Assembly (NCBI GenBank): GCA_001898505.1
Contig: MKTZ01000014.1
Location: forward strand, 186,001 to 250,000
Direction: 5' to 3'
From: Sphingobacteriales bacterium 50-39
GTDB lineage: Bacteria > Bacteroidota > Bacteroidia > Chitinophagales > Chitinophagaceae
Length of the DNA: 64,000 nt
In this document: in pieces, positions 23,455-34,450 of the stretch
How the letters are laid out: every line of letters begins with the position of its first letter
Position numbering within the stretch: position 1 is the stretch's first letter
Program-made: the position numbers and the translations under genes
The notes under the pieces: generated by a model
Database searches by the model: none
Seen by the model: the letters and a program-made list of their open reading frames with translations, nothing else
What the model was told of the DNA's origin: nothing

Positions 23455-26112
23455 TCAATAAGTTTCTATCCGCACAGCGGTGATCTTGTACTCCGGAGTT
23501 TGCACATATCTGTCGCGCCTGGGATTGGTTATCTGGTTGACGAATGTCCTGTTATCGCTAAAGCTTAGGAACAGCTCGCCTCTTTTAACGGCAGTATCCA
23601 ACTTCACCGGACAGCAAATAGTCCCATACCGGCTTGTCAGACGGGCCATGCCACCCTCCTGCAATTCGCCCATATGGGCATCATCAGGATGCATGTGAAC
23701 CTCATCGGTGGTGTCTATGTCCCGGTCGGGCGTCCGGTAGGTCATAGTGCCGGCATTGAAATGATAGAGGGCTCTGCCTGTTATCAGGATAAAGGGGAAT
23801 TCATCGGTTGGCTGCTCCTCAGTAGGGCGAAATTCGACTGGGGTAAGGGCTGCTTTACCGTCTTCTGTCGGGAATCGGTTTGTATGCAGGATTCTCGTAC
23901 CGGGGTGATCCGTATCCAGGCAGGGCCATTGCAAACCCCTTTGATCCAATCGTTCATAGGTAATACCTTGAATATAGCCCCAGACGCTGCGAATTTCATT
24001 CCAGATGGCTTTCGCATCCGCATAAGAGAACCAATCCTTCCTGCCGAATGCTGCCGCCATCCGGCAAACGATCTCCCAGTCGGCCATCACATCCTCTGGT
24101 GGCAACACCGATCTTCTCACTTTCTGTATCCTTCGTTCAGCGTTCATGAATGTTCCTTCTTTTTCGAAAGAGGAAGCCACCGGAAAAAAGACATCGGCAA
24201 ACTGTTCAGCCGTCTCATTCATAAACAGATCCTGGACGATGACAAAGTTCAGGTTGTCAAATGCTTTTTTGGTTGCTGCCGCGTTTGGCATCGTGAAAAA
24301 AACATCATATCCGGTGATCCACATAGCCTTTAACGCACCGGCTGACGCAGCGTCCAACATTTCAGGAAGATTCAGCCCTTTTCGGTGTGGCAGTGCAGTT
24401 TTCCAGTATCCTTCAAATCTATCCCGCTGAGTCAGGACACTAGCCATGCCTGTATATACCGAAGGATCACAACCCATGACCGCGGAGCCCTGTACATTGT
24501 TTTGTCCGCGCAGCGGGTTAATACCTGCTCCTGCCTTCCCTATATTCCCGGTGATCAAAGCCAGGTTGATCAGAGCCAGCACATTTTCAGTTCCCTGTGT
24601 ATGCTCGGTGAGACCAAGCCCATGACAGCACCACGTTGGGGCCTCTTTCGCAAACAGCCGTGCTGCATAACGTATGAGATGGGGATGTAGCCGGCAAATT
24701 TTTGCAGCCCTCTCCGGAGTCCAGGCCGATACATATTCCTTAAAGGCCTCCCATCCCCGTGTCCTGTTCCTGATGAATACAAGATCGGTCAGGTTTTCTT
24801 CTATGATGACCTGTGCCATGGCGTTGAAAAGAGGAATATTGGTGCCCGGCTTCAATGAAAGGTGGCAGGTAGCATATTTGGCAAGCTCTGTTTTACGAGG
24901 GTCGATCACGATCAGATTCGCGCCTTTCAGCGCCGCCTGTTTTATCCTGGCCCCGACCACCGGGTGACTTTCCGTTGCGTTGGCCCCGGCTACCAGTATG
25001 GTTTTTGCGAGTTCAATATCATCGAAAGAATTGGTGGAAGCTCCTGTACCCAAAGCCATGCTCATAGCCTTGGCCGTAGGCTGGTGACAGACCCGGGCGC
25101 AGTTGTCGACATTGTTTGTTCCAATGACCACCCGCGCAAATTTTTGGATCAGGTAATTATCTTCATTGGTAGCCCTCGCCGAACCGATGATGCCGATACT
25201 ATCGGGTCCATATTCCCTGGCCGTCGCCTGCAACTTCTGCGCACTGTATCCTATGGCTTCTTCCCATGTAACGGTCTCCCATTTGCCGCTTTTGCGGATC
25301 ATTGGATGTATCACCCTATCATTCGCATAGTTATATTCCCATGCATAACGGCCCTTCACGCATAAATGTCCCTTATTCACCGGGGCATTTTGGGCAGGAT
25401 GGATCCCGGTAATAAGCCCGTTCTTTACGCCTGTTTCGATCTCGCAGCCGACGCCGCAGTAAGCGCATACCGAACGGATGGTAGTTTCAGGATTTCCATA
25501 TTGAATGGCCTGCTTGTCTTCAATAGCGCCGGTAGGGCAGGTGTCCGCACAGGCGCCGCAGCTCACACAGGAGCTATTCGCGAAAAAGCCACTCGAATCC
25601 GGGATGATAGTAGATTCCGCTCCGCGTCCGGCTACATGCCACACAAACTGACCCTGCAGCTTATTGCATATGCTTACACACTTCTGGCAATGGATACAGC
25701 GGGACATATCAACCTGTATATAGGCATGGGAGGTATCGATGGGAGAGACGCGATCCTCTTTCATTTCCTGGATCGAATAAGAAAGGAACCATTTATGCAG
25801 CTCCTTCTGCGGGTTTTTGGCAATCTCGGCATACGGGTAACCCCTTGCCATCCATTGCAGGATGTCTTTACGGTAACTCTCGATGTCTGGGGTATGGGTC
25901 TCTATTTCCATACCGTCGGAAAGAAGCGTGCTGCACGCCGGTTGCCAACGGCTCATGCCGTTGACTTTTACCAGGCAAAGCCGGCAAACGGAAGCAGGCG
26001 GCAGGCGTTCGTCCGAGCAAAGGGCAGGCACCTCAATCCCAATACGCCGGAGCAATCCCAATATGGTTTCACCACCGCTAAAGGGATAGGACTTATTGTT
26101 TATACTGACCAT
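23455..26112 (-). CDS. Formate dehydrogenase alpha subunit, NuoG-fused cytoplasmic type
   Basis: 885 residues from the ATG at 26112, placed 1 base after the nitroreductase stop; this start gives the ferredoxin domain MVSINNKSYPFSGGETILGL. Order: 2Fe-2S ferredoxin (1-80), His/Cys region, two 4Fe-4S clusters (CIHCQKCVSICN; CVSCGACADTCPTGAI), 4Fe-4S plus bis-MGD catalytic domain (CAYCGVGCEIE), and a C-terminal molybdopterin-dinucleotide domain. The metal ligand is cysteine in DNCARVCHQPTAKAM, not selenocysteine. It should oxidise formate or reduce CO2. The usual FdsB/FdsG (NAD) partners and FdhD are not in the window, so the electron acceptor is unclear. It belongs to the Usp-headed operon. Confidence 0.93.
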   Translation of the reverse strand: MVSINNKSYPFSGGETILGLLRRIGIEVPALCSDERLPPASVCRLCLVKVNGMSRWQPACSTLLSDGMEIETHTPDIESYRKDILQWMARGYPYAEIAKNPQKELHKWFLSYSIQEMKEDRVSPIDTSHAYIQVDMSRCIHCQKCVSICNKLQGQFVWHVAGRGAESTIIPDSSGFFANSSCVSCGACADTCPTGAIEDKQAIQYGNPETTIRSVCAYCGVGCEIETGVKNGLITGIHPAQNAPVNKGHLCVKGRYAWEYNYANDRVIHPMIRKSGKWETVTWEEAIGYSAQKLQATAREYGPDSIGIIGSARATNEDNYLIQKFARVVIGTNNVDNCARVCHQPTAKAMSMALGTGASTNSFDDIELAKTILVAGANATESHPVVGARIKQAALKGANLIVIDPRKTELAKYATCHLSLKPGTNIPLFNAMAQVIIEENLTDLVFIRNRTRGWEAFKEYVSAWTPERAAKICRLHPHLIRYAARLFAKEAPTWCCHGLGLTEHTQGTENVLALINLALITGNIGKAGAGINPLRGQNNVQGSAVMGCDPSVYTGMASVLTQRDRFEGYWKTALPHRKGLNLPEMLDAASAGALKAMWITGYDVFFTMPNAAATKKAFDNLNFVIVQDLFMNETAEQFADVFFPVASSFEKEGTFMNAERRIQKVRRSVLPPEDVMADWEIVCRMAAAFGRKDWFSYADAKAIWNEIRSVWGYIQGITYERLDQRGLQWPCLDTDHPGTRILHTNRFPTEDGKAALTPVEFRPTEEQPTDEFPFILITGRALYHFNAGTMTYRTPDRDIDTTDEVHMHPDDAHMGELQEGGMARLTSRYGTICCPVKLDTAVKRGELFLSFSDNRTFVNQITNPRRDRYVQTPEYKITAVRIETY

Positions 26113-26113
26113 T

Positions 26114-26749
26114 TTAGTCGATGAATAGTATATTATCCTGGATCCTTTTATGAACTTCCGGCGTTTCATCCCCATATCCCAGGATGATAGCCAACTGTAC
26201 CTGTTCGGAAGGAGGTACCTGCAGACGGGTGAATATCTTTGTTTTTTCCACATATTTCCCGAACCCGACGGGGCAGCTATCGAGTCCATGGGACTTCGCG
26301 GCCAGCATTATATTCTGGGAACACATGCCGATATCCAGCGGAGCCCACTCATTGCCCCGTGGCGCAGTGATGAATATCACGACAGGCGCACCATAAAACA
26401 CTGGGTCTTTCAGCTGGTGAAGGTCGATGCCATGAGAAAAGCTCAGCAGGTCGCTCACGATCTTTTTCGCCTGGCGGAGTCCCGCCTTGCCTGAATGAAG
26501 AACATCCTTAAAGGCTATTACGGCTATTTCTTTAGAAAATGCCCGTATCGTTTCTTTGTCGTTCAAAATATAAAATCGCCATGGTTGCCTGTTCATAGCT
26601 GACGGCGCCATGCGCCCTGCATCCAGCAATTGTTCGATCAATGCTCTCTCCACGGGAATATCTTTGTATTTTCTGACGGCCCTTCTTTCGTAAATAACCA
26701 TTTCCGTATCCGTCATTCTTATTTTGCCGCCGGCAGTTGTAGGTTCCAT
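26114..26749 (-). CDS. Nitroreductase family protein
   Basis: 211 residues, or 200 if the ATG at 26716 (MTDTEMVIYERR) is used; the latter matches the family N-terminus better. FMN-binding motifs are YERRAVRKYKDIPVE, GRMAPSAMNRQPWRF and a C-terminal LGYGDETPE. Enzymes of this type reduce nitroaromatics, quinones or flavins; some act as partner oxidoreductases of anaerobic pathways. Its position directly before the formate dehydrogenase (1-bp gap) suggests a flavin electron-transfer role in the same process, which is an inference. Confidence 0.9.
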   Translation of the reverse strand: MEPTTAGGKIRMTDTEMVIYERRAVRKYKDIPVERALIEQLLDAGRMAPSAMNRQPWRFYILNDKETIRAFSKEIAVIAFKDVLHSGKAGLRQAKKIVSDLLSFSHGIDLHQLKDPVFYGAPVVIFITAPRGNEWAPLDIGMCSQNIMLAAKSHGLDSCPVGFGKYVEKTKIFTRLQVPPSEQVQLAIILGYGDETPEVHKRIQDNILFID

Positions 26750-26773
26750 CTAAAGTGAATTGAATGTAAAAGA

Positions 26774-27607
26774 TCAATAATGCGCTACAAAAATGGGTAT
26801 GCTGGTAGTCCTGGCAGTATCATCTTCAGGATTCTTTTCGAAAAACGATGCCAACAGCCCTCTGCCATAGGCCCCCATTACCAGGAAGTCGTTCTTCTTT
26901 TGCAACAGGTATTTGAATAAGGCGACAGTTGCTTCTTCCTCCGGGATGAACCATTCTACCTCACTGAAATGAACCTTTAACCACTCGGTGACACCTGATG
27001 CTTCTTCCGCCGTGAGGGCCTCGCCTTTCAGGTTGATAACCTGAGCCTTTTTCAACGTCAACTCGGGAAATAAGTATGAAAACTGTTTCATAGCAAAAAT
27101 TGAAGACTTGCCGCCGTCATAGCAAAACACCACATTGTCGATATCTTCGAAAGTTGCCGGTGCAATGACTACGGGACAACCTGTGTCCTGGAGAATATCC
27201 TTCACAAAGCGGCTGGGGAGTCCCTCATAGGCTCCTGAAAAAGTTTTTGCATCCAGGATCAGTACGTCAGCAAACATACTCTCGGCAATAACATCCAGGG
27301 CCGGAGCTCCGTCATTGCGGTAGATATTTGCTTCTATGCCTTCTTCATCTGCCAACTCCTGGAAAAGCCGGATATTTTCATTTCTGATTGCGCTGCGGCC
27401 AAGGTCTCCCCGGCCCGCCCCCAAAGTCGCAGAAGCCACATACGGTATACCGCCATCGCCGTTAAGGATTACCTGTTCCTCACTAATCAGGGTATCCAGG
27501 AAGATGGCCGTTAATTTCGATTCGGTCAGCCGGGCCAGAAAACAGGCGAAGTCGACAGCATTTTCATCCAGGTTCTGGCTGTCAATGGCAAGAAGTATCC
27601 TTTCCAT
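26774..27607 (-). CDS. Universal stress protein
   Basis: 277 residues: one N-terminal Usp domain (about 1-140; MERILLAIDSQNLDENAVDFACFLARL) and a second, more degenerate one (about 150-277; NDFLVMGAYGRGLLASFF). It heads the operon Usp, nitroreductase, formate dehydrogenase, large secreted protein. Two perfect TGA-N6-TCA dyads lie 30.5 and 52.5 bp from its -7 element TAGCTTTA (27622-27629), the standard geometry of this window. Confidence 0.9.
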   Translation of the reverse strand: MERILLAIDSQNLDENAVDFACFLARLTESKLTAIFLDTLISEEQVILNGDGGIPYVASATLGAGRGDLGRSAIRNENIRLFQELADEEGIEANIYRNDGAPALDVIAESMFADVLILDAKTFSGAYEGLPSRFVKDILQDTGCPVVIAPATFEDIDNVVFCYDGGKSSIFAMKQFSYLFPELTLKKAQVINLKGEALTAEEASGVTEWLKVHFSEVEWFIPEEEATVALFKYLLQKKNDFLVMGAYGRGLLASFFEKNPEDDTARTTSIPIFVAHY

Positions 27608-27621
27608 AAAAATGTTTTGCT

Positions 27622-27740
27622 TAAAGCTATTTTGTTGCCAGCTCCATTTCGATGACCCGGGTCAGCAGATCCCTTGATTATTGTCAAGGTGAGGCCGAAT
27701 GCCCGTCATTTTTTACGGATTCACCGATATCATAATTTTA
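27622..27740. promoter_or_regulatory. Divergent promoter Usp-formate dehydrogenase operon / small gene
   Basis: Perfect dyads TGA-CCCGGG-TCA (27653-27664) and TGA-TTATTG-TCA (27675-27686) are 22 bp apart. Leftward -7 TAGCTTTA is at 27622-27629 (30.5 and 52.5 bp). Rightward -7 TAATTTTA is at 27733-27740, 53.5 bp from the second dyad and 31.5 bp from a degenerate 4/6 dyad at 27697-27708. Confidence 0.85.
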
Positions 27741-27755
27741 TATAAAACTTTTTTT

Positions 27756-27995
27756 ATGCTACAACCTGAAGCGCCAGTGACGCATGCACTATTTGGTATG
27801 TTTCTGCAGGACATCAGGGAGATTGAGAAAAGGAACCCCCGCTGTTTCAGGAACAAATACTACCGGTATTCTTTTTCTGTCACGGGGGATGAGAAATTTG
27901 ATCTGTCTGTCGAGCCGCATACGCTTCCCAAAAGGATTGAAAAACAGATCAAATCATTATTTAATGCACGCCTGAACGGAGAGAGGGAAAAATAA
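27756..27995 (+). CDS. Small conserved-looking protein of unknown function
   Basis: 79 residues from the ATG at 27756, 15 bases after a -7 element; an ATG at 27699 lies inside the regulatory sites and is unlikely. The protein is basic and soluble, with an amphipathic N-terminal helix (THALFGMFLQDIREIEKR) and a middle NKYYRYSFSVTGDEKFDLSV beta-like stretch. No family is recognised. Existence is supported mainly by the well-placed promoter and the clean tail-to-tail junction with the receptor gene (1-bp gap). Confidence 0.6.
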   Translation: MLQPEAPVTHALFGMFLQDIREIEKRNPRCFRNKYYRYSFSVTGDEKFDLSVEPHTLPKRIEKQIKSLFNARLNGEREK

Positions 27996-27996
27996 G

Positions 27997-30165
27997 TCAA
28001 TCAAATCTGGCAGTAAATCCGACATAAAAGCTTCTTCCCACCGCCGGAATGATCCCCGGACCCGGATACTCGTCCGTCCTCCTGGTGAAATAGGCCTTGT
28101 CCGCCAAATTGTTTATGCCTGCCTTCAATCCGAAATGGCGTAGCCTGTAGGATGCGCTAAGGTCCAACACCGTATACGCCGGGATATACCCCGCAATTGG
28201 ATTGCTGCTCACCTTTACATTCGCTGCGTCGCCATACGCGTCACCCGTGTAGTTGACCTGGAAGGTAGATGAAAAGAAACGGGAATTGAAGATAACCCCC
28301 GCACGATTGATGACCTTGCTCGCCGCTTCCACCCGGTGGCCTTTGAATTCTCCGCTGGTATATTTCGCGTCCGTATAGGCAAATGAATTGAACACGCTCA
28401 GCCCATAGCTGGACCGCTCATTTAGAAATTTCAGCAGGTTGAATTCAATATATGCCTCGACCCCTTTGTGTGCGCTGTTCCCCGCATTGGTGCGATAGGC
28501 AAAGTCCTGCCCGCTGGCAGCATCTTTACGGATGACTTCTCCGATCCTGTTGTTATATGCCAGGTAAAAAAGACCCAGATCGAAGTTCAGGAAGCTGCGG
28601 ACGGCCCCCCGATAGCCAAGATCGGAATTATACCCCGTCTGATCCTTTAGATTCGGATCGATCTTTGCCGCCACCCCGAATGGCTCCAGCTGGGCATAGT
28701 CGATGGGCCGGTAGGCCTGGCTGATATTGGCGTAAAGACTCGTACTCCCGGATGTCTTGAGCTCCGTTCCTATCCCCGCCAACGGAAATGTCCGGGTACG
28801 TTTTTCATCCGGCGCCTGCCGAACACCTTCCGTCTCCTTATATCCCGAGGCGGTGCTATAAATATATTCGAATCGTATCCCGGGCGTCACCGTGAATCTG
28901 TCACCTAAGCGAAAGATATTCTCCGCGAAAGGCGCCAGGTTCGCTGTCGTAAAATTCAGATTATAGCCCCAGTCTCCCGTAATAGAGAGATCGAAATCGC
29001 TGCCCGTGGTGCCTTCACCGCCGCCCTGGCGCTTGAACCGTGCATAAGCCGCCCGGAAGCCCGCCGCCAGTGTTGATGTCCGGGCGCCCAACCGATAGTT
29101 GGTCGACAACCGGAATTCATTCGAGGTGCTGTGCATGAACTCCCTTCCCACTTCTCTCGGCACAAACTGGTTGGTTGCCGGGTCCACCGTGTCCTGCGCC
29201 TGTGGCCCGCCGTCCTCATTCCGCCACACCAATGAGCGGCTGCTGAAGATATAAGTAGAAATAAAACTGATCGTCGTCTTCTCCGACGGCTTGTAATTAA
29301 GGGAGGCTGACACGATGTTCCAGGGGCTCTTCAGCCAGTTCCTGGCGCGGGTGGATGCCTTCGGATTTGCATAAAACTCGCTGTCCGTCAGGCCGCCCGG
29401 CATCTGTATCCTGTTCTGTAATAAAGAATACTCCGCCGACAAGCTCAGCTTGGGTGTCACCTCGTATTGAACCTTCCCGAACCCCGACAGCTGCCATTGC
29501 TGACTGTTCGGCCGGTAGCCATCCAAATTCCTGTACTGGAGAAATCCGTAGTACTTTAATTTCTTAAAAGTACCGCTCACCGAATTGAATGTATTATACA
29601 TGCCAAAACTGCCAAGCGTCTGGGATGTGGCGAACTCGAAGGGCTTTTGCGAGATCTCGCCCGTCACATAATTGACAAGCCCGCCAAACTGCGCCCCGAA
29701 TTGTAAGGCGGCCGCTCCCCGTACCATCTCGATCCGCTGCACCCCTTCCATCGGAGGGATATAATAGGATTCATTGTATCCGTATACGTCCGCGCTGATA
29801 TTGTACCCGTTCTGCCGGACATTCATTTCAATGCTTTGGGTAGGGTTCAGCCCCCGGGTGGCGATCCCATTGGCCGTAAAGCCCGAGCTTTCCGTTTCGA
29901 CAATGTTCAACCCTGGGATCCTTCCCAATATCTGTCTTGTATTGTTGATAGCCTTATTCGCATCCAGGCTGTCCACGATGATGACTTCGCTTTTTTTACC
30001 CGCATAGATTATCCCGTCCTTGAACTCCGGCATGTGCCCGACCCCTCTCACCGTCTTTATACCCGTGACCTGGACCTGCTGTAATGTCCTGGCATGAGTG
30101 CTGTCTTGTGCGTATAGTATCGATGAAGTAAGAATGGTAAGGGTCAGGAGCATCAAACATCTCAT
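27997..30165 (-). CDS. TonB-dependent receptor, siderophore/FecA-like
   Basis: 722 residues. Signal peptide (ending LYAQ), plug domain with IKTVRGVGHMPEFKDGIIYAGKKSEV, NKAINNTRQILGRIPGLNIVE, and a 22-strand barrel ending GRSFYVGFTARFD. There is no carboxypeptidase-like N-terminal domain. The plug opening resembles FecA-type ferric citrate receptors of Bacteroidota, so iron-complex import is likely but not proven. It diverges from the N-ATPase operon; I found no phased dyad for its own promoter, so it is likely regulated separately (for example by iron). Confidence 0.88.
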   Translation of the reverse strand: MRCLMLLTLTILTSSILYAQDSTHARTLQQVQVTGIKTVRGVGHMPEFKDGIIYAGKKSEVIIVDSLDANKAINNTRQILGRIPGLNIVETESSGFTANGIATRGLNPTQSIEMNVRQNGYNISADVYGYNESYYIPPMEGVQRIEMVRGAAALQFGAQFGGLVNYVTGEISQKPFEFATSQTLGSFGMYNTFNSVSGTFKKLKYYGFLQYRNLDGYRPNSQQWQLSGFGKVQYEVTPKLSLSAEYSLLQNRIQMPGGLTDSEFYANPKASTRARNWLKSPWNIVSASLNYKPSEKTTISFISTYIFSSRSLVWRNEDGGPQAQDTVDPATNQFVPREVGREFMHSTSNEFRLSTNYRLGARTSTLAAGFRAAYARFKRQGGGEGTTGSDFDLSITGDWGYNLNFTTANLAPFAENIFRLGDRFTVTPGIRFEYIYSTASGYKETEGVRQAPDEKRTRTFPLAGIGTELKTSGSTSLYANISQAYRPIDYAQLEPFGVAAKIDPNLKDQTGYNSDLGYRGAVRSFLNFDLGLFYLAYNNRIGEVIRKDAASGQDFAYRTNAGNSAHKGVEAYIEFNLLKFLNERSSYGLSVFNSFAYTDAKYTSGEFKGHRVEAASKVINRAGVIFNSRFFSSTFQVNYTGDAYGDAANVKVSSNPIAGYIPAYTVLDLSASYRLRHFGLKAGINNLADKAYFTRRTDEYPGPGIIPAVGRSFYVGFTARFD

Positions 30166-30281
30166 AAGGAAAATTTTTGCAAAATTGCCCGGTCATCTTC
30201 AATCGCGGTTACCAGATGAGGAATACGGGTTACGCGATAGGGAATAAATGCAATTCTGTAGACATTCTGGATTGTTGATGG

Positions 30282-32168
<1,887 letters not shown>

Positions 32169-32172
32169 GCCT

Positions 32173-32475
32173 ATGGCGGAGCAGGATAACGACTTCCGCA
32201 GGAAGGTAAGCAATAACGAGCAGCGCAAGCTGCGCGCCAGGAGCGGAAAAGGGCATAACCCGCTGAGAGGGTTCGCCATGTTCGGGCTCATCGGCTGGTC
32301 AGTGGCCGTGCCTACGCTGCTGGGCGTGACAGTGGGATTGGCGCTTGACCACAGGCATGCCGGCGGACGGTCGTGGACGTTGTCGCTGTTGATCGCCGGG
32401 CTGCTGCTGGGCTGTTGGAATGCCTGGTACTGGGTACAGAAAGAAAGCGATAAGATCAATAAGGAAAACAAGTGA
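32173..32475 (+). CDS. atpQ: N-type ATPase accessory membrane subunit AtpQ
   Basis: 100 residues with a charged N-terminus (about 1-35) and two membrane helices (about 38-60 and 68-88). GLIGWSVAVPTLLGVTVGLALD resembles AtpI-type proteins. AtpQ is specific to N-ATPase operons and is probably an assembly or c-ring-associated factor. It overlaps atpR by 4 bases. Confidence 0.85.
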   Translation: MAEQDNDFRRKVSNNEQRKLRARSGKGHNPLRGFAMFGLIGWSVAVPTLLGVTVGLALDHRHAGGRSWTLSLLIAGLLLGCWNAWYWVQKESDKINKENK

Positions 32476-32762
32476 CTATGTTGTATATCATCGGACCTTT
32501 TTTTTCAGGCTTGCTGGCTGGCGTCTTCTTTTTTGGCGGGTTGCGATACAGTGTAGACAAGCTGCTGGCATCGAAGTATGCATGGTTGTGGGCCCTGGGT
32601 GGATTTGTGATCCGAATGGGGGTCAGCATGCTGATCCTCTACTGGGCGGCGGGGAACGATGCGCTCCGATGGATGGCGGGACTGGCGGGTATGCTGGCCG
32701 TCCGAACGTTGGTATTCCGGATGATCAAACAAAAGGAGGTAAGGCATGCGGCTAAGTCCTGA
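32472..32762 (+). CDS. atpR: N-type ATPase accessory membrane subunit AtpR
   Basis: 96 residues, three predicted membrane helices (about 5-22, 37-57, 63-82), matching AtpR, the second N-ATPase-specific small protein. Its role is unproven; a part in ion access or assembly has been proposed for the family. It overlaps atpQ by 4 bases and atpB by 17 bases. Confidence 0.85.
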   Translation: MTMLYIIGPFFSGLLAGVFFFGGLRYSVDKLLASKYAWLWALGGFVIRMGVSMLILYWAAGNDALRWMAGLAGMLAVRTLVFRMIKQKEVRHAAKS

Positions 32763-33417
32763 CGAGCTGGTTTATTGGCGGCATGGTATTTTCAAACTGA
32801 ACGCGACGATCGTTTTTACATGGGCGATCATGCTGGTGCTTGTGACGGGCGCCCGGCTGATCACGAGAAGGTTGAAGGCCGATCTGCGTATTTCGGGATG
32901 GCAGGCGTTGCTTGAGATGCTGGTGCTGGGCATCGGTGACCAGATCAAAGAGGTCGGATTGCAGGAGCCGCGCCGGTATATTGGATTCCTGGGCACCTTG
33001 TTCTTACTGATCGGGATGTCTAACCTGTGCACGATCATCCCAGGGTATGAACCGCCGACGGGAAGTCTCTCGACCACGGCGGCGCTGGCGCTTTCGGTGT
33101 TTGGCGCCGTACCGGTTTTCGGTATTCGTGTATCGGGCTGGAAGAAATACCTGGCCTCCTATGTCAAGCCGAGCTTCATCCTGCTGCCTTTTAACATCAT
33201 CAGCGAATTTTCCCGGACGCTGGCGCTGGCCGTGCGGCTGTTCGGCAACATTATGAGCGGAAGCATGATCCTGGGTATCCTGCTCATTATCGCGCCGCTG
33301 TTCTTCCCGGTGTTGTTGAATGTGCTTGGTTTACTGACAGGAATGGTACAGGCATATATCTTCAGTATCCTTGCTGCCGTGTACATTGCCGCTGCATCAA
33401 ATGCAAAAAACGAATAA
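32746..33417 (+). CDS. atpB: N-type ATPase subunit a
   Basis: 223 residues, five to six membrane helices forming the ion half-channels of the stator. The essential stator arginine is Arg164 in SRTLALAVRLFGN. The protein lacks the long N-terminal extension seen in Bacteroidota F-type subunit a. It starts inside atpR (17-base overlap) and ends 9 bases before atpE. Confidence 0.95.
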   Translation: MRLSPDELVYWRHGIFKLNATIVFTWAIMLVLVTGARLITRRLKADLRISGWQALLEMLVLGIGDQIKEVGLQEPRRYIGFLGTLFLLIGMSNLCTIIPGYEPPTGSLSTTAALALSVFGAVPVFGIRVSGWKKYLASYVKPSFILLPFNIISEFSRTLALAVRLFGNIMSGSMILGILLIIAPLFFPVLLNVLGLLTGMVQAYIFSILAAVYIAAASNAKNE

Positions 33418-33426
33418 ACCATTTAT

Positions 33427-33696
33427 ATGGATAACATGACTCTTATCGGTATTGTCTCGATCATCACCGCCGGAGCGACCACCGGTATAGGATGTATCGC
33501 CCCCGCATTGTCGGAGGGGAAGGCCATCACGGCGGCGCTGGCTTCGCTGGCACAGCAACCCGACGCTTCCTCTACCATCACGCGCACGTTGTTCGTGGGA
33601 TTGGCTATGATCGAATCGGTGGCCATCTATTGTTTCGTCGTATCGATGATCCTGATCTTCGCCAATCCGTTCTGGAATCACGTTACGGTAAAATAG
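33427..33696 (+). CDS. atpE: N-type ATPase subunit c
   Basis: 89 residues, two-helix hairpin of the rotor ring with the loop AQQPDA. The ion-binding carboxylate of helix 2 is Glu63, followed by Ser64 and, four residues on, Tyr68. Helix 1 has Glu30 where the Na+-type c subunit of Ilyobacter has Gln32. The two-glutamate arrangement is typical of N-ATPases. Sodium specificity was predicted for the family, but the Burkholderia c-ring has been reported as proton-specific, so the coupling ion here is undecided. Confidence 0.95.
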   Translation: MDNMTLIGIVSIITAGATTGIGCIAPALSEGKAITAALASLAQQPDASSTITRTLFVGLAMIESVAIYCFVVSMILIFANPFWNHVTVK

Positions 33697-33702
33697 TGTA
33701 GT

Positions 33703-34449
33703 ATGTCAATCGATTGGTTTACGGTGGCCGCGCAGATCATTAATTTCATGGTGCTGGTGTGGCTGCTTCAAAAATACCTGTATAAGCCCGTGCTGAACGC
33801 CGTGCGGAAAAGGGAGCAAAAGATTGCCGGGCAACTGTCGGAAGCGGCTGCTGCGGAGACTACTGCTGTCGGAAAGAAAAAGGAGTATGAGGAGAAGCGC
33901 CTGGCGCTGGAGCAGGAAACCTTGGCCTTGCTGGACAAGGCGAAGACGGAGGCTGGTGTGGAAAAGGAAAGGCTGCTCGTGGAGGCAAGGAAGGCAGTGG
34001 AGGTGCAACGGGCGGGGTGGATGGAAGCATTGCGGCAGGAGCAGGAGCATATGAGCCGGGAGCTGGTGGATAGAACACAATCAACCGTGCTGGAAATTGC
34101 CCGGAAATGCCTGGACGATCTGGCGGACGCCGTGCTGCAGGAGCAGATGACAGCGGCCTTTATGCGGATGATCGGGGGCCTGGATGGAAAACAAAAAGAG
34201 ACGCTGGTCACGACGATGAAGGCGTCGCAAGAGGTGAGAGTGAAAAGCGCGTTGGCCTTGCCGGAGGAGAGCCGCGTGGCATTTGTGAAGATGATTACGG
34301 CGCTTCGCGGGACAGATGGGGGCGCAATCGTTTTCGAGATTGATCCGGAGTTAGTGTGCGGCATAGGAGTCTTTCTATCGGGATATAAGTTGGAGTGGAC
34401 AATGGGCAGCTACCTCGACAAGATCAAGACAGCCGTAAAAACAAGGTAG
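33703..34449 (+). CDS. atpF: N-type ATPase subunit b with delta-like C-terminus
   Basis: 248 residues: one N-terminal membrane helix (about 5-25), a long charged coiled coil (about 30-150), and a C-terminal domain (about 155-248) with [20 protein letters not shown], which resembles the C-terminal part of F-type delta/OSCP. This explains how the operon can lack a delta gene: the peripheral stalk and its head contact appear to be in one chain. It is flanked by atpE (6-bp gap) and atpA (1-bp gap). Confidence 0.93.
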   Translation: MSIDWFTVAAQIINFMVLVWLLQKYLYKPVLNAVRKREQKIAGQLSEAAAAETTAVGKKKEYEEKRLALEQETLALLDKAKTEAGVEKERLLVEARKAVEVQRAGWMEALRQEQEHMSRELVDRTQSTVLEIARKCLDDLADAVLQEQMTAAFMRMIGGLDGKQKETLVTTMKASQEVRVKSALALPEESRVAFVKMITALRGTDGGAIVFEIDPELVCGIGVFLSGYKLEWTMGSYLDKIKTAVKTR

Positions 34450-34450
34450 C

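Noticed and set aside
23674-26124. Long open frames antisense to the formate dehydrogenase gene (219 and 252 codons)
   Set aside because: The sense frame carries all expected cofactor motifs in order; the antisense frames have none.
30166-30281. Shared control of the FecA-like receptor by the N-ATPase sites
   Set aside because: No -7-like element is found on the minus strand at the required distance (near 30236).
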